Source of the DNA: Sphingobacterium faecium
GTDB lineage: Bacteria; Bacteroidota; Bacteroidia; Sphingobacteriales; Sphingobacteriaceae
Assembly: GCF_003054045.1 (NCBI RefSeq)
Contig: NZ_QBKH01000001.1
Location: 372,001-436,000, forward strand
Reading direction: 5' to 3'
DNA: 64,000 nucleotides
Positions 43,406 through 52,643 of the stretch are shown one piece after another. The notes beneath the pieces are model-generated. The model was not told the origin of the DNA. It saw nothing but the letters and a program-made list of their open reading frames with translations, and did no database searches. The first letter of the stretch is position 1. Every line of letters starts with the position of its first letter. A program made the position numbers and the translations under genes.

Positions 43406-44674
43406 ATGAAAAGCGTATTAATTACTTCTGTAAAAGTGGTTTTGCCTGGAAATGAATTTGATCAACAGGTGGTTGATGTGTTCATTGAAAAAGGAAAGAT
43501 TTCTAGAATTGCAAAATCCATTGAAGTCGCTGATAAAAATATAGAAATATTCGACGGTACAGGAAATGTGCTTTCGGTAGGTTTTTTTGACCTAAATGCC
43601 AACTTTGGTGAACCGGGATTAGAAACAAAAGAGGATATTACTTCTGGATCGGCAGCTGCAGCAGCTGGAGGATTTACGGCGGTCGCGGTAATGCCTAATA
43701 CAGAACCTGCTATCCAAAGTCGTGCAGAGGTAGCCCTGATTGTCAATATTGCGAAAGGTAATTTAGTTGATGTGCTGCCTATTGGAGCAGTCAGCAGAAA
43801 TCGCGAAGGACATGAAATGGCCGAATTGTATGATATGAAACAGACTGGTGCTATCGCATTCAGTGATGGTAATAGAAGCATGCAGCAAGCAGGATTAATG
43901 AGCCGAGCATTGTTATATGCAAGGGGATTTGGTGGATTGATCATCGCCCATGCTGAAGATGCGTCGATGGCAGGAGGGAATAAAATGAATGAGGGTGTCA
44001 TGAGTACTTATTTAGGAATGAAAGGCATCCCTAATCTTGCCGAATCGTTAATGGTATCCAGAGATCTTTATCTTGCTGAATATGCAGAATCACCCATTCA
44101 CTTTACTTCCATCAGTACGGCAGAAGCAGTAGATTTAATTAAAAAAGCAAAAGCAAAAGGAATTCAAGTAACTTGCGACGTAGCTGCTCATCAGCTTGTA
44201 TTCACGGATGATGAGATCGTTGATTTTGATAGCAACTATAAAGTAAGTCCTCCTTTGCGTACCAAAGCAGATGCTAAAGCATTAATAAAGGGATTAAAGG
44301 ATGGGGTTATCGATGCTGTAGTCTCGCAACATACCCCACATGAAATTGAATTTAAAAATGTTGAATTTCATATCGCCAAAAATGGTATCATTGGATTGCA
44401 GACCGTTTTGCCGCTGTTGATCAAAGCTGGATTAAACGAGCAACAAATAGTTGAAAAATTAGCTGTAAATTCACGTCAGATCGTGGGATTAAATGTTCCA
44501 CAGATAAAAGAAGGAGAAGTAGCAAATCTGGTATTATTTAATATGGATGAAAATTGGATTTTTGATCAACAATCGAATAAATCCAAATCAAGAAATAGTC
44601 CTTTATTCGGAAAAGAATTAAAAGGAAAAGTTAAATTAGTGATCAATAATGGTCAAATCATAAAAAATGCTTAA
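43406..44674 (+). CDS. pyrC: Dihydroorotase-like amidohydrolase, probably non-catalytic
   Basis: A 422-residue protein of the class I (complex-type) dihydroorotase group, recognisable from GFFDLNANFGEPGLETKEDI, AGGFTAVAVMPNTEPA and the order of later segments. The canonical metal ligands are missing. The usual D-x-H-x-H-x-R-x-P-G reads DLNANFGEPG. The next histidine site (HxSTAES) reads TSISTAEAV. The catalytic Asp of TDHAPH reads SQHTPHEIEF. In other bacteria such proteins (PyrC-prime/PyrX type) structurally support aspartate transcarbamoylase, so it may serve pyrimidine synthesis without catalysis, or use another mechanism. It is followed 2 bp later by an acidic unknown gene. Confidence 0.85.
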   Translation: MKSVLITSVKVVLPGNEFDQQVVDVFIEKGKISRIAKSIEVADKNIEIFDGTGNVLSVGFFDLNANFGEPGLETKEDITSGSAAAAAGGFTAVAVMPNTEPAIQSRAEVALIVNIAKGNLVDVLPIGAVSRNREGHEMAELYDMKQTGAIAFSDGNRSMQQAGLMSRALLYARGFGGLIIAHAEDASMAGGNKMNEGVMSTYLGMKGIPNLAESLMVSRDLYLAEYAESPIHFTSISTAEAVDLIKKAKAKGIQVTCDVAAHQLVFTDDEIVDFDSNYKVSPPLRTKADAKALIKGLKDGVIDAVVSQHTPHEIEFKNVEFHIAKNGIIGLQTVLPLLIKAGLNEQQIVEKLAVNSRQIVGLNVPQIKEGEVANLVLFNMDENWIFDQQSNKSKSRNSPLFGKELKGKVKLVINNGQIIKNA

Positions 44675-44676
44675 TA

Positions 44677-45351
44677 ATGGAAGCGAATATTAAAGCGGCT
44701 GTTGCTGCAGGGATTAACACCTACGGTAGAGTAGACAACATCGAAACAAAATCAGAATTTTTAACAAAAGTTGAAACCGTTTTTGATACAGATGGAAAAT
44801 ATATCGATAAATTGGCTTTGTTGGATGTAGTATTTGATGACTATCCACTATTCGATGAATTGAGAGAAGTATATGTCGATCTATTATTGATGAACTTTTT
44901 CTCTACAGATATCCAAAAATTGGAAGATGATTATTTAGAATCTGAAGAATGGGAAAAAATCGAAGATGAAACAATTGATCGCGGTACAGAACTGTTAAAC
45001 ATCTTTTTGTATTTACGTGAATGTAAAGACGATGAGATTGAACCAGATTTGGATGACTATTTGAAAGAATTCTTATTGGTTGATGAAGATGAATTTCAAG
45101 ATGAACATGAGATTTATGAAGACATCATTGCGAATCAGATTTTAGTAGAGAGCACGTATGCTGAAATTGCAAAAACAGCAAAAACAATCAATCCATCGAG
45201 CGAAGTGTATGAACTGTTTTATGCAATCTTAAGCTTCTTTAGTGAAATTAATCCAAAAGATGCTCAGTTTGAACAATACGAAGCTCACAGTGAAAATAAA
45301 GCTTTTGATGCTGCACTATATCAGATTATAACTCAGTTTTATAAAGGATAA
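44677..45351 (+). CDS. Acidic uncharacterised protein
   Basis: A 224-residue, strongly acidic, helical cytosolic protein (MEANIKAAVAAGINTYGRVD). There is no signal, membrane segment or known motif; LLLMNFFSTDIQKLEDDYL and LKEFLLVDEDEFQDE illustrate the composition. It begins 2 bp after the dihydroorotase-like gene and overlaps the next gene by 1 bp, so it belongs to one operon with both. I do not recognise the family, though it looks like a conserved Bacteroidota protein. A role as an assembly factor or adaptor is possible but unsupported. Confidence 0.65.
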   Translation: MEANIKAAVAAGINTYGRVDNIETKSEFLTKVETVFDTDGKYIDKLALLDVVFDDYPLFDELREVYVDLLLMNFFSTDIQKLEDDYLESEEWEKIEDETIDRGTELLNIFLYLRECKDDEIEPDLDDYLKEFLLVDEDEFQDEHEIYEDIIANQILVESTYAEIAKTAKTINPSSEVYELFYAILSFFSEINPKDAQFEQYEAHSENKAFDAALYQIITQFYKG

Positions 45352-45947
45352 TGGAAGTTGGCGTAGACAAAAATAGTAAGATTACAAGCATTGTATATGG
45401 TGTTGTCTTAGGCGTGATTTCCTTTGTTTTGGGATTATGTTCGATCTACATCGTGAGACCCTTGGCAGGATCGTCTCTTTTACAATTTACCAATCCGTTT
45501 TTTAACTTCATTTTATTTGTAGGTGTTACGGTTTTATTAACGTTCTCTTTACGTAAGAAAATGGGCGGGATATGGGACTTTAGTAAAGCATTGAAATGTA
45601 TTTATATCATGCTTGTAATTAACCATTTAGTCGCTTCAGTAAGTACATTTTCTTATTTGACATATGTCGAACCTACCATTCAAGAAGAGAATTTTCATGT
45701 CATGATGAATGCACGGATTGAAAGTATGGAGAAAAGTACCAATTTTGCTAGTGAAGAAGAAAAGCAACAAACGATAGATGCAAGCATCGAACAAATGGAG
45801 AAAGATAATGAATCGGTAGCTACAATGACCCTAGGAGCACGCGTGAAAGGTTTTATAATCACCTTGTTGCCTTATTTTCTGTTTGCCCTATTGTTGGCTG
45901 CTTTGACAAAAAATGGTCAAAAAAGTATCGGTAATCCGACAGTTTAA
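45351..45947 (+). CDS. DUF4199 family membrane protein
   Basis: A 198-residue inner-membrane protein with four hydrophobic segments (about 12-33, 45-63, 78-100 and 168-188) and a helical, acidic stretch between TM3 and TM4 (MNARIESMEKSTNFASEEEK). This is the DUF4199 layout, common in Bacteroidota, often beside glycosyltransferases. It overlaps the preceding gene by 1 bp. About 100 bp later begins a glycosyltransferase gene, and the two are usually neighbours in this phylum. Function unknown. Confidence 0.85.
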   Translation: MEVGVDKNSKITSIVYGVVLGVISFVLGLCSIYIVRPLAGSSLLQFTNPFFNFILFVGVTVLLTFSLRKKMGGIWDFSKALKCIYIMLVINHLVASVSTFSYLTYVEPTIQEENFHVMMNARIESMEKSTNFASEEEKQQTIDASIEQMEKDNESVATMTLGARVKGFIITLLPYFLFALLLAALTKNGQKSIGNPTV

Positions 45948-46048
45948 AGGAATAAAATTTAAAAAAATCAATACGTTAAGGTGTTGTCTTATAGACGATA
46001 CCTTAACTTGTTTATAAAGCAAATATATTGACAATGATCAACGTACAT

Positions 46049-46999
46049 ATGGATATTTCAGTTGTTGTTCCTCTTTTTAATGAAGAAGAGTCTTTACCAG
46101 AGTTGACCTCATGGATAGACCGGGTGATGGCTAAGCATCAGTTCTCTTATGAAATTATTTTAATTGATGATGGAAGTAAGGATAAGTCCTGGGCTGTAAT
46201 CGAAGATTTGAAAAAGGACAATAATAATATTTCTGCCATCAAATTTAGACGTAACTATGGTAAATCAGCAGCTTTAAATGTTGGTTTTGCAGCCGCTCAA
46301 GGTGATGTGGTGATTACGATGGATGCAGATTTACAGGATAGCCCTGATGAAATTCCAGAATTGTACGACCGAATCATGAATAAAGGTGCTGACTTAGTTT
46401 CTGGATGGAAGCAGAAACGTTATGATCCTTTAACCAAGACCCTACCTACTAAACTCTTCAATGCGGTGACCAGGGGGATGTCAGGAATTGATAATCTGCA
46501 TGATTTCAATTGTGGATTGAAAGCATATCGCAAAGACGTAGTGAAAAATATTGAAGTATATGGCGAAATGCATCGCTATATCCCTGTTATAGCCAAATGG
46601 GCAGGTTTTACCAATATTCAAGAACAAGTGGTACAACATTATCCACGCAAATATGGAACAACAAAATTTGGAGCTGGACGTTTCGTAAAAGGTTTTTTAG
46701 ACTTATTGTCCATATTCTTTGTTGGAAAATTTGCCAAACGGCCGATGCACTTCTTTGGAGTTATGGGAGTGGTAAGCTTTTTATTGGGTCTTGTGATTAC
46801 CCTATATCTGATCTGTCATAAATTGATGAGTATAGCATCAGGAACTCCATTTAGGGATATTACTGATCAACCCTTGTTTTTCTTATCATTGACGGCAATT
46901 ATCATTGGGACACAATTATTTTTGACCGGATTTTTGGCAGAACTGGTATCAAGAAACAGTACGGATCGTAATAATTATCAGATCGAGAAAGTCATATAA
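46049..46999 (+). CDS. Family 2 glycosyltransferase, GtrB/DPM1-like
   Basis: A 316-residue enzyme. The GT-A domain (about 1-215) has DISVVVPLFNEEESLPELTS, the nucleotide-binding IILIDDGSKDKSW, FRRNYGKSAALNVGF and the metal-binding DADLQDSPDEIPEL. Two C-terminal membrane helices (about 225-255 and 270-300) are typical of polyprenyl-phosphate sugar transferases. It probably loads a sugar from a nucleotide donor onto a lipid carrier. I start at the ATG at 46049; an ATG at 46034 would add five residues. It is followed 9 bp later by a second glycosyltransferase, and the two likely share a glycan pathway. Confidence 0.9.
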   Translation: MDISVVVPLFNEEESLPELTSWIDRVMAKHQFSYEIILIDDGSKDKSWAVIEDLKKDNNNISAIKFRRNYGKSAALNVGFAAAQGDVVITMDADLQDSPDEIPELYDRIMNKGADLVSGWKQKRYDPLTKTLPTKLFNAVTRGMSGIDNLHDFNCGLKAYRKDVVKNIEVYGEMHRYIPVIAKWAGFTNIQEQVVQHYPRKYGTTKFGAGRFVKGFLDLLSIFFVGKFAKRPMHFFGVMGVVSFLLGLVITLYLICHKLMSIASGTPFRDITDQPLFFLSLTAIIIGTQLFLTGFLAELVSRNSTDRNNYQIEKVI

Positions 47000-47008
47000 A
47001 TTACCGGT

Positions 47009-48136
47009 ATGCGTATTGTTATTTTAGGTTCTGCGTATCCATTGCGAGGAGGAGGCATTGCTTCATTCAATGAACGATTGGCCCAACATTATCAGCAACT
47101 AGGCCATGAGGTGGATATTTATTCTTTTTCGCTACAGTATCCTAACTTTCTGTTCCCTGGTAAATCGCAGTTTTCAGATGAACCTGCTCCCAAAGGCTTG
47201 CGCATTTTTTCGAAAGTAAATTCAATCAATCCTTTTAACTGGATTAAAATAGGTCTTGAGTTGAAAAAAGAAAAGTATGATCTTTTGATTGTGCGATTTT
47301 GGATGCCTTTCTTTGGACCTTGCTTAGGTACTATTCAGCGGATTGTGCGTCAAAATAAACATACCAAAGTAGTTTGTATCGCTGATAACATCATCCCTCA
47401 TGAACATCGGATGGGAGATGAACTGCTGGCAAAATATTTTTTAAATGCAGTAGATGGTTGTGTGACCATGAGTAAAAGTGTATTGGAAGATTTAAGAGCG
47501 ATTAACCCCAAATTACCAGCAGTCTATACCCCGCATCCCTTATACGATAACTACGGACCTTGTATGAGCCTTGAACAAGCAAGAGCAGAGTTGAAGATAC
47601 CTGTAGCCGAAAAGGTAGTCCTTTTTTTTGGTTTTATTCGTCAATATAAAGGATTAGATATGTTGCTAGAAGCACTATCAAAAGCCGAATTAAAAAAAAT
47701 GAATGTCAAGTTGTTATTGGCGGGAGAGTTCTACGGAGATGAGGGTTATTATCAGAAACTAATTGAAAAGTATCAGCTTCAAAATCGAATCTATCTCCAT
47801 ACTTCATTCATACCTAATGATGCTGTAGGCAAATATTTTTGTGCCGCAGATGCTGTGATATTACCTTATCGATCGGCAACACAAAGTGGAATCACACAAG
47901 TAGCCTATCATTACGATGTTCCCATGATTGTTACCCGAGTGGGAGGATTACCTGAATTGGTGCATGATCAGGTTGTGGGTCTTGTTGTTGAGCCCAACGC
48001 AGAAGAAATCGCTAAGGGAATAATCGCTTTCTATCAAGATGATAAATGCGATAGATTTCGTGAAAATATTAAGGTAGAAAAGAAAAAATACAGTTGGGAT
48101 ACCTTTGGAAAGGAAATACTTCGATTGGGAGAGTGA
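47009..48136 (+). CDS. Family 4 glycosyltransferase
   Basis: A 375-residue GT-B enzyme. The N-terminal half contains VILGSAYPLRGGGIASFNER, where the acceptor sits. The C-terminal Glycos_transf_1 half contains VVLFFGFIRQYKGLDMLLEA, then IYLHTSFIPNDAVGKYFCAA and the donor-site E in PYRSATQSGITQVAYH followed by GGLPELV. It likely adds a sugar to a lipid-linked or surface glycan. It starts 9 bp after the GtrB-like gene on the same strand. The sugar specificity cannot be seen. Confidence 0.9.
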   Translation: MRIVILGSAYPLRGGGIASFNERLAQHYQQLGHEVDIYSFSLQYPNFLFPGKSQFSDEPAPKGLRIFSKVNSINPFNWIKIGLELKKEKYDLLIVRFWMPFFGPCLGTIQRIVRQNKHTKVVCIADNIIPHEHRMGDELLAKYFLNAVDGCVTMSKSVLEDLRAINPKLPAVYTPHPLYDNYGPCMSLEQARAELKIPVAEKVVLFFGFIRQYKGLDMLLEALSKAELKKMNVKLLLAGEFYGDEGYYQKLIEKYQLQNRIYLHTSFIPNDAVGKYFCAADAVILPYRSATQSGITQVAYHYDVPMIVTRVGGLPELVHDQVVGLVVEPNAEEIAKGIIAFYQDDKCDRFRENIKVEKKKYSWDTFGKEILRLGE

Positions 48137-48155
48137 TTTTTAATTTTAAAAATTA

Positions 48156-48163
48156 CTATATTT
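48156..48163 (+). promoter_or_regulatory. -7 box before 48194 gene
   Basis: TATATTTG, an exact TAnnTTTG match, 30 bp before the next start. The upstream -33 region is only T-rich. Confidence 0.35.
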
Positions 48164-48193
48164 GAATATAAGGGCGGATAAATTGAAGATAAA

Positions 48194-48466
48194 TTGGTAA
48201 CATTCACACAAAGTAGTTTAGATAAGATTGAAGATCTTTTTAAAGATCAGGGGTATCGAGTGAGATACGAGAAAGGAACATTCAAAACAGGAGCATGTGT
48301 ATTGCAAAATTCACATGTAGTGGTGGTGAATAAATTTTCCAATTTAGAGATGAAAATTCAATCTTTGATTGCAATATTAAAAGATATTGACATCGATGAA
48401 TCAAGAGTTAATGAAAAGCATATCGCCATTTATACACAAATTGCTAAACTAAAATCTAAACGTTGA
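48194..48466 (+). CDS. Small conserved unknown protein (TTG start)
   Basis: A 90-residue protein (MVTFTQSSLDKIEDLFKDQG). It has a mixed alpha/beta layout: helix, strand VRYEKGTFKTGACVLQ, strand HVVVVNKF, then helices. There is no signal. The reading frame opens with TTG at 48194, and no ATG is available upstream in frame. Its TGA overlaps the TTG start of the metallo-hydrolase gene (sequence TTGA), so they are translationally coupled. I do not recognise a named family; close linkage suggests a shared function. Confidence 0.65.
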   Translation: MVTFTQSSLDKIEDLFKDQGYRVRYEKGTFKTGACVLQNSHVVVVNKFSNLEMKIQSLIAILKDIDIDESRVNEKHIAIYTQIAKLKSKR

Positions 48467-49227
48467 AAATCAAATTTTTAGGAACGGGGACTTCACAGGG
48501 TGTACCTGTAATCGCTTGTCAATGTATTGTTTGTCGATCAAATAGTCATTTTGATAAACGTTTGCGTTCTTCTATTTTGATTCATTATAATGATAGAAAT
48601 GTTATTGTAGATACGGGGCCAGATTTTAGGTATCAGATGTTGCGGGAGCAGGTTATGCATTTGGATGCCATATTAATGACCCATTCGCACAAAGATCACA
48701 TTGCAGGTCTAGATGATGTTCGTGCTTTTAATTTTAAACAGCAATCTTCCATTGATATTTACGGAACAGCGGTTCTTCATGATGCCCTGAAGCGTGAATT
48801 TTATTATGCATTCTCGGGAGCACAGTATCCAGGTATACCAAGATTGGAATTGGTAGAAATAGAGGCTTTAAAGCCATTTTCTCTGTTCGATAAGGAGATT
48901 ATGCCGTTAGAAGTCATGCATTATCAAATGCCCGTTTTGGGTTTTCGAATAGATGATTTTGCATATATAACCGATGCAAAAACTGTATCAAACGCAACTA
49001 AAGAAAAACTAACAGGGCTGAAAGTTTTAGTGATCAATGCGCTACAAAAAGAAAGTCATATTTCCCATCTGACATTAGAGGAAGCGATCGAATTTGCACA
49101 AGAGATAGGAGCAGAACAAACTTATTTAACACATATTGGCCATCGTATGGGCTTGCATCAAGATGTATCACAAGAGTTGCCTCAATATATTAACTTAGCC
49201 TACGATCAGCTTGAGATCGAGTTATAA
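48463..49227 (+). CDS. MBL-fold metallo-hydrolase (PhnP-like)
   Basis: A 254-residue metallo-beta-lactamase-fold enzyme opening with KIKFLGTGTSQGVPVIACQC. Conserved metal motifs are LMTHSHKDHIAGLDDV (the HxHxDH box), VIVDTGPDF before it, and later FAYITDAK and TYLTHIGHRMG. Two Cys near the N-terminus (CQCIVC) suggest an extra metal site, as in PhnP-like cyclic phosphodiesterases. It begins with TTG inside the stop of the preceding gene. A phosphodiester or phosphoester substrate is likely but not shown. Confidence 0.9.
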   Translation: MKIKFLGTGTSQGVPVIACQCIVCRSNSHFDKRLRSSILIHYNDRNVIVDTGPDFRYQMLREQVMHLDAILMTHSHKDHIAGLDDVRAFNFKQQSSIDIYGTAVLHDALKREFYYAFSGAQYPGIPRLELVEIEALKPFSLFDKEIMPLEVMHYQMPVLGFRIDDFAYITDAKTVSNATKEKLTGLKVLVINALQKESHISHLTLEEAIEFAQEIGAEQTYLTHIGHRMGLHQDVSQELPQYINLAYDQLEIEL

Positions 49228-49268
49228 GGAATAATAGAAAAATCTATTTTCATTATATTGGAATAGCT

Positions 49269-49955
49269 TTACATCTTTAAATAGATTTCGGCAATTTCTA
49301 GGTCTTCAGGATAAGTAATTTTTATATTTCTATAGTCACCCATCACGATTTCAATCGCATGGCCAAGTTTTTCCACAACGGAAGCATCGTCCGTGAATGT
49401 GGGTTCCTCTTCTTGCTTATAAGCACGTTCTAACAAACCACCTTCGAATATTTGTGGAGTTTGTACCAACCAAATCTGATTACGGTCGATCGCCTGAGTA
49501 TTTGTACCTGTCGACACTCGTACCGAATCTGTAGAAGATCTGGCGACAATAACAGCATTTGATGTTTTCACCTTTTCAAAAGCAAGATCAATGGTGGTCG
49601 TATGGATCAATGGTCGGGCTCCATCGTGTATAGCAATTGCAGATCCACTTAAATCTGGACGCATATTTTTGATAAATGCAATTCCTTTTTCTACCGTTTG
49701 GAATCGCGTCTGCCCTCCATAGGTAATGGAATGAGGGATAGTGAAATGATATTGTTCACAAAGAGACTTCCAAAAATCTTCCATCTCAGAGTCGATCGCA
49801 ATAATGAGTTGAGGTTTTGTTTCACTTGCATAAAATTTTTCGATTGTATGCATAAGCACAGGTTTGTTTTCCAAAAGCAAGTATTGTTTTGGCAGATTAG
49901 ACTGCATACGGCTTCCTTTACCTGCGGCTACTATTAAAACGAAGTTTTGATCCAT
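49269..49955 (-). CDS. ispD: 2-C-methyl-D-erythritol 4-phosphate cytidylyltransferase
   Basis: A 228-residue cytosolic enzyme of the MEP isoprenoid pathway that joins CTP to MEP. Motifs are FVLIVAAGKGSRMQSNLPKQ (CTP-binding glycine-rich loop with Arg and Lys), AIHDGARPLI, VIVARSSTDSVRV and NITYPEDLEIAE (here IKITYPEDLEI). All are in the usual order. It starts at MDQNFVL (an ATG one codon earlier also exists). It follows queA on the same strand but is separated by a terminator, so it has its own expression. The length is typical. Confidence 0.94.
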   Translation of the reverse strand: MDQNFVLIVAAGKGSRMQSNLPKQYLLLENKPVLMHTIEKFYASETKPQLIIAIDSEMEDFWKSLCEQYHFTIPHSITYGGQTRFQTVEKGIAFIKNMRPDLSGSAIAIHDGARPLIHTTTIDLAFEKVKTSNAVIVARSSTDSVRVSTGTNTQAIDRNQIWLVQTPQIFEGGLLERAYKQEEEPTFTDDASVVEKLGHAIEIVMGDYRNIKITYPEDLEIAEIYLKM

Positions 49956-49993
49956 CACAATTTGGTGTCAATAAGGGAATATTGGAAATAAAA

Positions 49994-50024
49994 AACGTGG
50001 ATAAATAGCATACTTATCCACGTT
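49994..50024 (-). terminator. Terminator of queA
   Basis: AACGTGGATAA with TTATCCACGTT, an 11-bp stem and a 9-nt loop. On the minus strand it is followed by a T run. It lies 20 bp after the queA stop. Confidence 0.75.
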
Positions 50025-50043
50025 AATCTTTTTAAGAAGTTGA

Positions 50044-51093
50044 TTAGATAATCAACATGGCATCGCCATAGCTATAGAATCTATATTTTTCTTTTACAGC
50101 TTGTTCGTATGCGTTCATCACATGCTCATATCCTCCAAATGCAGCAATCATCACTAATAAAGTAGATTCTGGTGTATGGAAGTTGGTAATCATGGAGTTT
50201 GCGATGCTGAAATCGTATGGTGGATAGATAAATTTGCTGGTCCAATCATTAGCCGGTTTTAAATGGCGATCAGCAGAAACTGCAGATTCGATAGCACGCA
50301 TAGAGGTAGTACCTACAGCACATACTCTTCTTTTCAGATCAATAGCTTTATTAACAGTTTTCGCAGCTTCATCTGTGATGATAAACTGCTCAGAATCCAT
50401 TTTATGTTTTGTTAAATCTTCTACTTCAACTGTTCTGAATGTTCCTAAACCAACGTGTAGGGTTACTTCAGCAAAATCAACACCTTTCAATTCCAATCGT
50501 TTCATCAACTCCCGGGAGAAGTGAAGACCGGCCGTTGGAGCAGCTACAGCACCTTCGTTTTTAGCATAGATCGTTTGGTATCGGAATTTATCCTCAGGAG
50601 TCGCTTTACGCGTGATGTATTTTGGAAGAGGTGTTTCTCCTAAAATCTCAATATTACGACGGAATTCTTCATCCGTGCCATCAAATAAGAAACGGATAGT
50701 ACGTCCACGAGAGGTCGTGTTATCGACAACCTCAGCGACTAATAGATCATCATCTCCAAAATAAAGTTTATTACCTACGCGGATTTTACGAGCAGGATCA
50801 ACCAAAACATCCCATAAGCGGAGCTCTTTGTTTAATTCACGTAACAAGAATACTTCGATAGTAGCACCAGTTTTTTCTTTGTTACCATATAAACGTGCTG
50901 GAAAAACTTTAGTATTATTTAAAATCATGACATCTTTGTCATCAAAGTAATCTAATACATCTTTGAAAATTTTATGCTCAATTTTACCAGTATCGCGGTG
51001 TAAGACCATTAAGCGTGATTCGTCACGATTTTCAGTTGGTTCAGACGCCAAAAGAGACTCTGGTAAGTTGAATTTAAATTGAGATAACTTCAT
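50044..51093 (-). CDS. queA: S-adenosylmethionine:tRNA ribosyltransferase-isomerase
   Basis: A 349-residue cytosolic enzyme that converts preQ1 at the tRNA wobble position to epoxyqueuosine, using the ribosyl part of SAM. Typical stretches are [88 protein letters not shown] and [17 protein letters not shown]. The ATG at 51093 fits the family start; a longer frame from 51144 adds an unlike extension. It is separated from ispD by a terminator. Confidence 0.95.
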   Translation of the reverse strand: MKLSQFKFNLPESLLASEPTENRDESRLMVLHRDTGKIEHKIFKDVLDYFDDKDVMILNNTKVFPARLYGNKEKTGATIEVFLLRELNKELRLWDVLVDPARKIRVGNKLYFGDDDLLVAEVVDNTTSRGRTIRFLFDGTDEEFRRNIEILGETPLPKYITRKATPEDKFRYQTIYAKNEGAVAAPTAGLHFSRELMKRLELKGVDFAEVTLHVGLGTFRTVEVEDLTKHKMDSEQFIITDEAAKTVNKAIDLKRRVCAVGTTSMRAIESAVSADRHLKPANDWTSKFIYPPYDFSIANSMITNFHTPESTLLVMIAAFGGYEHVMNAYEQAVKEKYRFYSYGDAMLII

Positions 51094-51285
51094 CTTTAAT
51101 ATTGATATTTTAAATGATTGCCTGTATATGTATTTAAGCTCCAAAGAACAGACTTATCGGAACATAAATAAGCATACAAAGGTAGGTAATTTTTTAGTTA
51201 AAAGGGAGTCTCTTTCGGTATTAAATTGATTAATGAATTCATTTTGACATAAAACCAAAACTAAATTGTATTTTAGAACCTGAAT

Positions 51286-52530
51286 ATGCTAGTTATAGGT
51301 CTCATAAAAGAAAGTGCGAAATTCGCATTGTCAGCATTAAAAGATAATCGTACCCGTACGTTATTGTCCTTATTAGGGGTTACAATAGGTATTTTGACGA
51401 TTATTGGTGTATTTTCGGCTGTCGATACATTAAGGAATAACATCGAAGATTCTGTGAAAAAAATAGGCTCCAACACTTTATACATCGAAAAATGGCCATG
51501 GACTGGTGGCCCAGATTTTCCTTGGTGGAAGTATTTGAATAGACCAGAACCGAAATATGAAGATTTTTTAGCACTTAAGGAACGGATCACCACGGCCGAT
51601 AAAATAGCCTATATCATCAATATCGGTGGTTCAACCATTAAATATAAAAATAATAATGCCTCTGGGGTTATGATTTCTGCAGGTACCCAAGACCAATATA
51701 GCATACAAAACTTCAATGTTGAAAAGGGAAGATATTTTGTGGAGAGTGAAACTCGCGCAGGATCGTTAGTAACGGTACTAGGAGCTACTATTGCCGAAGG
51801 ACTGTTCCCTAATAGCGATCCACTAGGCAAATATGTCAATATGTTGGGAAGAAAAGTTCAGGTGGTAGGAATTTTGAAAAAAGAAGGAGAAGGAGTATTA
51901 ATCAATACCTCTCCCGATAATAGTGCATTTATTCCTTTCGAACTTGCTCGAAATTTGGTGAATTATGATAATTTTTCTCCAAGTATAGCGATTCGAGTGA
52001 TGTCTAAATATTCTTTAGCTGAAGCGGAAAGCGAAATTAAAGTGTTGATGCGATCTATCCATCGTATAGCACCACAGCGCGAAGACGATTTTTCTATCAA
52101 TCAAACCACTATGATTACTTCACAACTGGATAAATTATTTGGAATAGTCAATTTAGCGGGTTTTTGTATAGGCATCTTTTCCGTATTAGTTGGCGGGTTT
52201 GGTATTGCAAATATTATGTTTGTGAGCGTCAAAGAGCGGACACATATTATTGGTATCCAAAAAGCTCTGGGAGCTAAAAATTTCTTTATACTATCTCAAT
52301 TTTTGATCGAATCCATTGTCCTTTGCTTATTAGGTGGTGCTATTGGTCTCTCCATTGTATTTTTAATCACCCTATTAGTAAAATTAGCGATCGGAATGAC
52401 GATCGTGGTGAGTTTGAAAATGGTGTTGTTAACCGTTTTTATTTCCACATTAATAGGCTTGATATCAGGCATAGTTCCCGCTTTAATGGCTTCTAGGTTA
52501 GATCCTGTAGAAGCTATACGTAGCAAATAG
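51286..52530 (+). CDS. ABC transporter permease (MacB/FtsX type)
   Basis: A 414-residue inner-membrane permease: TM1 at about residues 25-45 (LLSLLGVTIGILTIIG), a large periplasmic MacB-like domain (about 50-270) and three C-terminal TMs in an FtsX block (FGIANIMFVSVKERTHIIGI is the coupling segment). The C-terminus ends with the usual PALMASRLDPVEAIR. It would work with a separate ATPase that is not adjacent, and could move lipoprotein-like, peptide or drug cargo, or give mechanical signalling. It is divergent from queA and 113 bp before the GH31 gene. Confidence 0.9.
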   Translation: MLVIGLIKESAKFALSALKDNRTRTLLSLLGVTIGILTIIGVFSAVDTLRNNIEDSVKKIGSNTLYIEKWPWTGGPDFPWWKYLNRPEPKYEDFLALKERITTADKIAYIINIGGSTIKYKNNNASGVMISAGTQDQYSIQNFNVEKGRYFVESETRAGSLVTVLGATIAEGLFPNSDPLGKYVNMLGRKVQVVGILKKEGEGVLINTSPDNSAFIPFELARNLVNYDNFSPSIAIRVMSKYSLAEAESEIKVLMRSIHRIAPQREDDFSINQTTMITSQLDKLFGIVNLAGFCIGIFSVLVGGFGIANIMFVSVKERTHIIGIQKALGAKNFFILSQFLIESIVLCLLGGAIGLSIVFLITLLVKLAIGMTIVVSLKMVLLTVFISTLIGLISGIVPALMASRLDPVEAIRSK

Positions 52531-52643
52531 GCTATAAAATAAAAATATTTTACTCTTTAAGCGCACAAGTAGCGAGTTTTTGTGTTATTTATTGTAATTT
52601 AAGTTCAGCTTAAACTCATTAAATTATTTAAAGAATAGATACT

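Noticed and set aside
43203..43409. 68-codon frame upstream of the dihydroorotase-like gene
   Set aside because: It starts before the -7 box of the likely promoter and has low-complexity composition; it is more likely untranslated leader.
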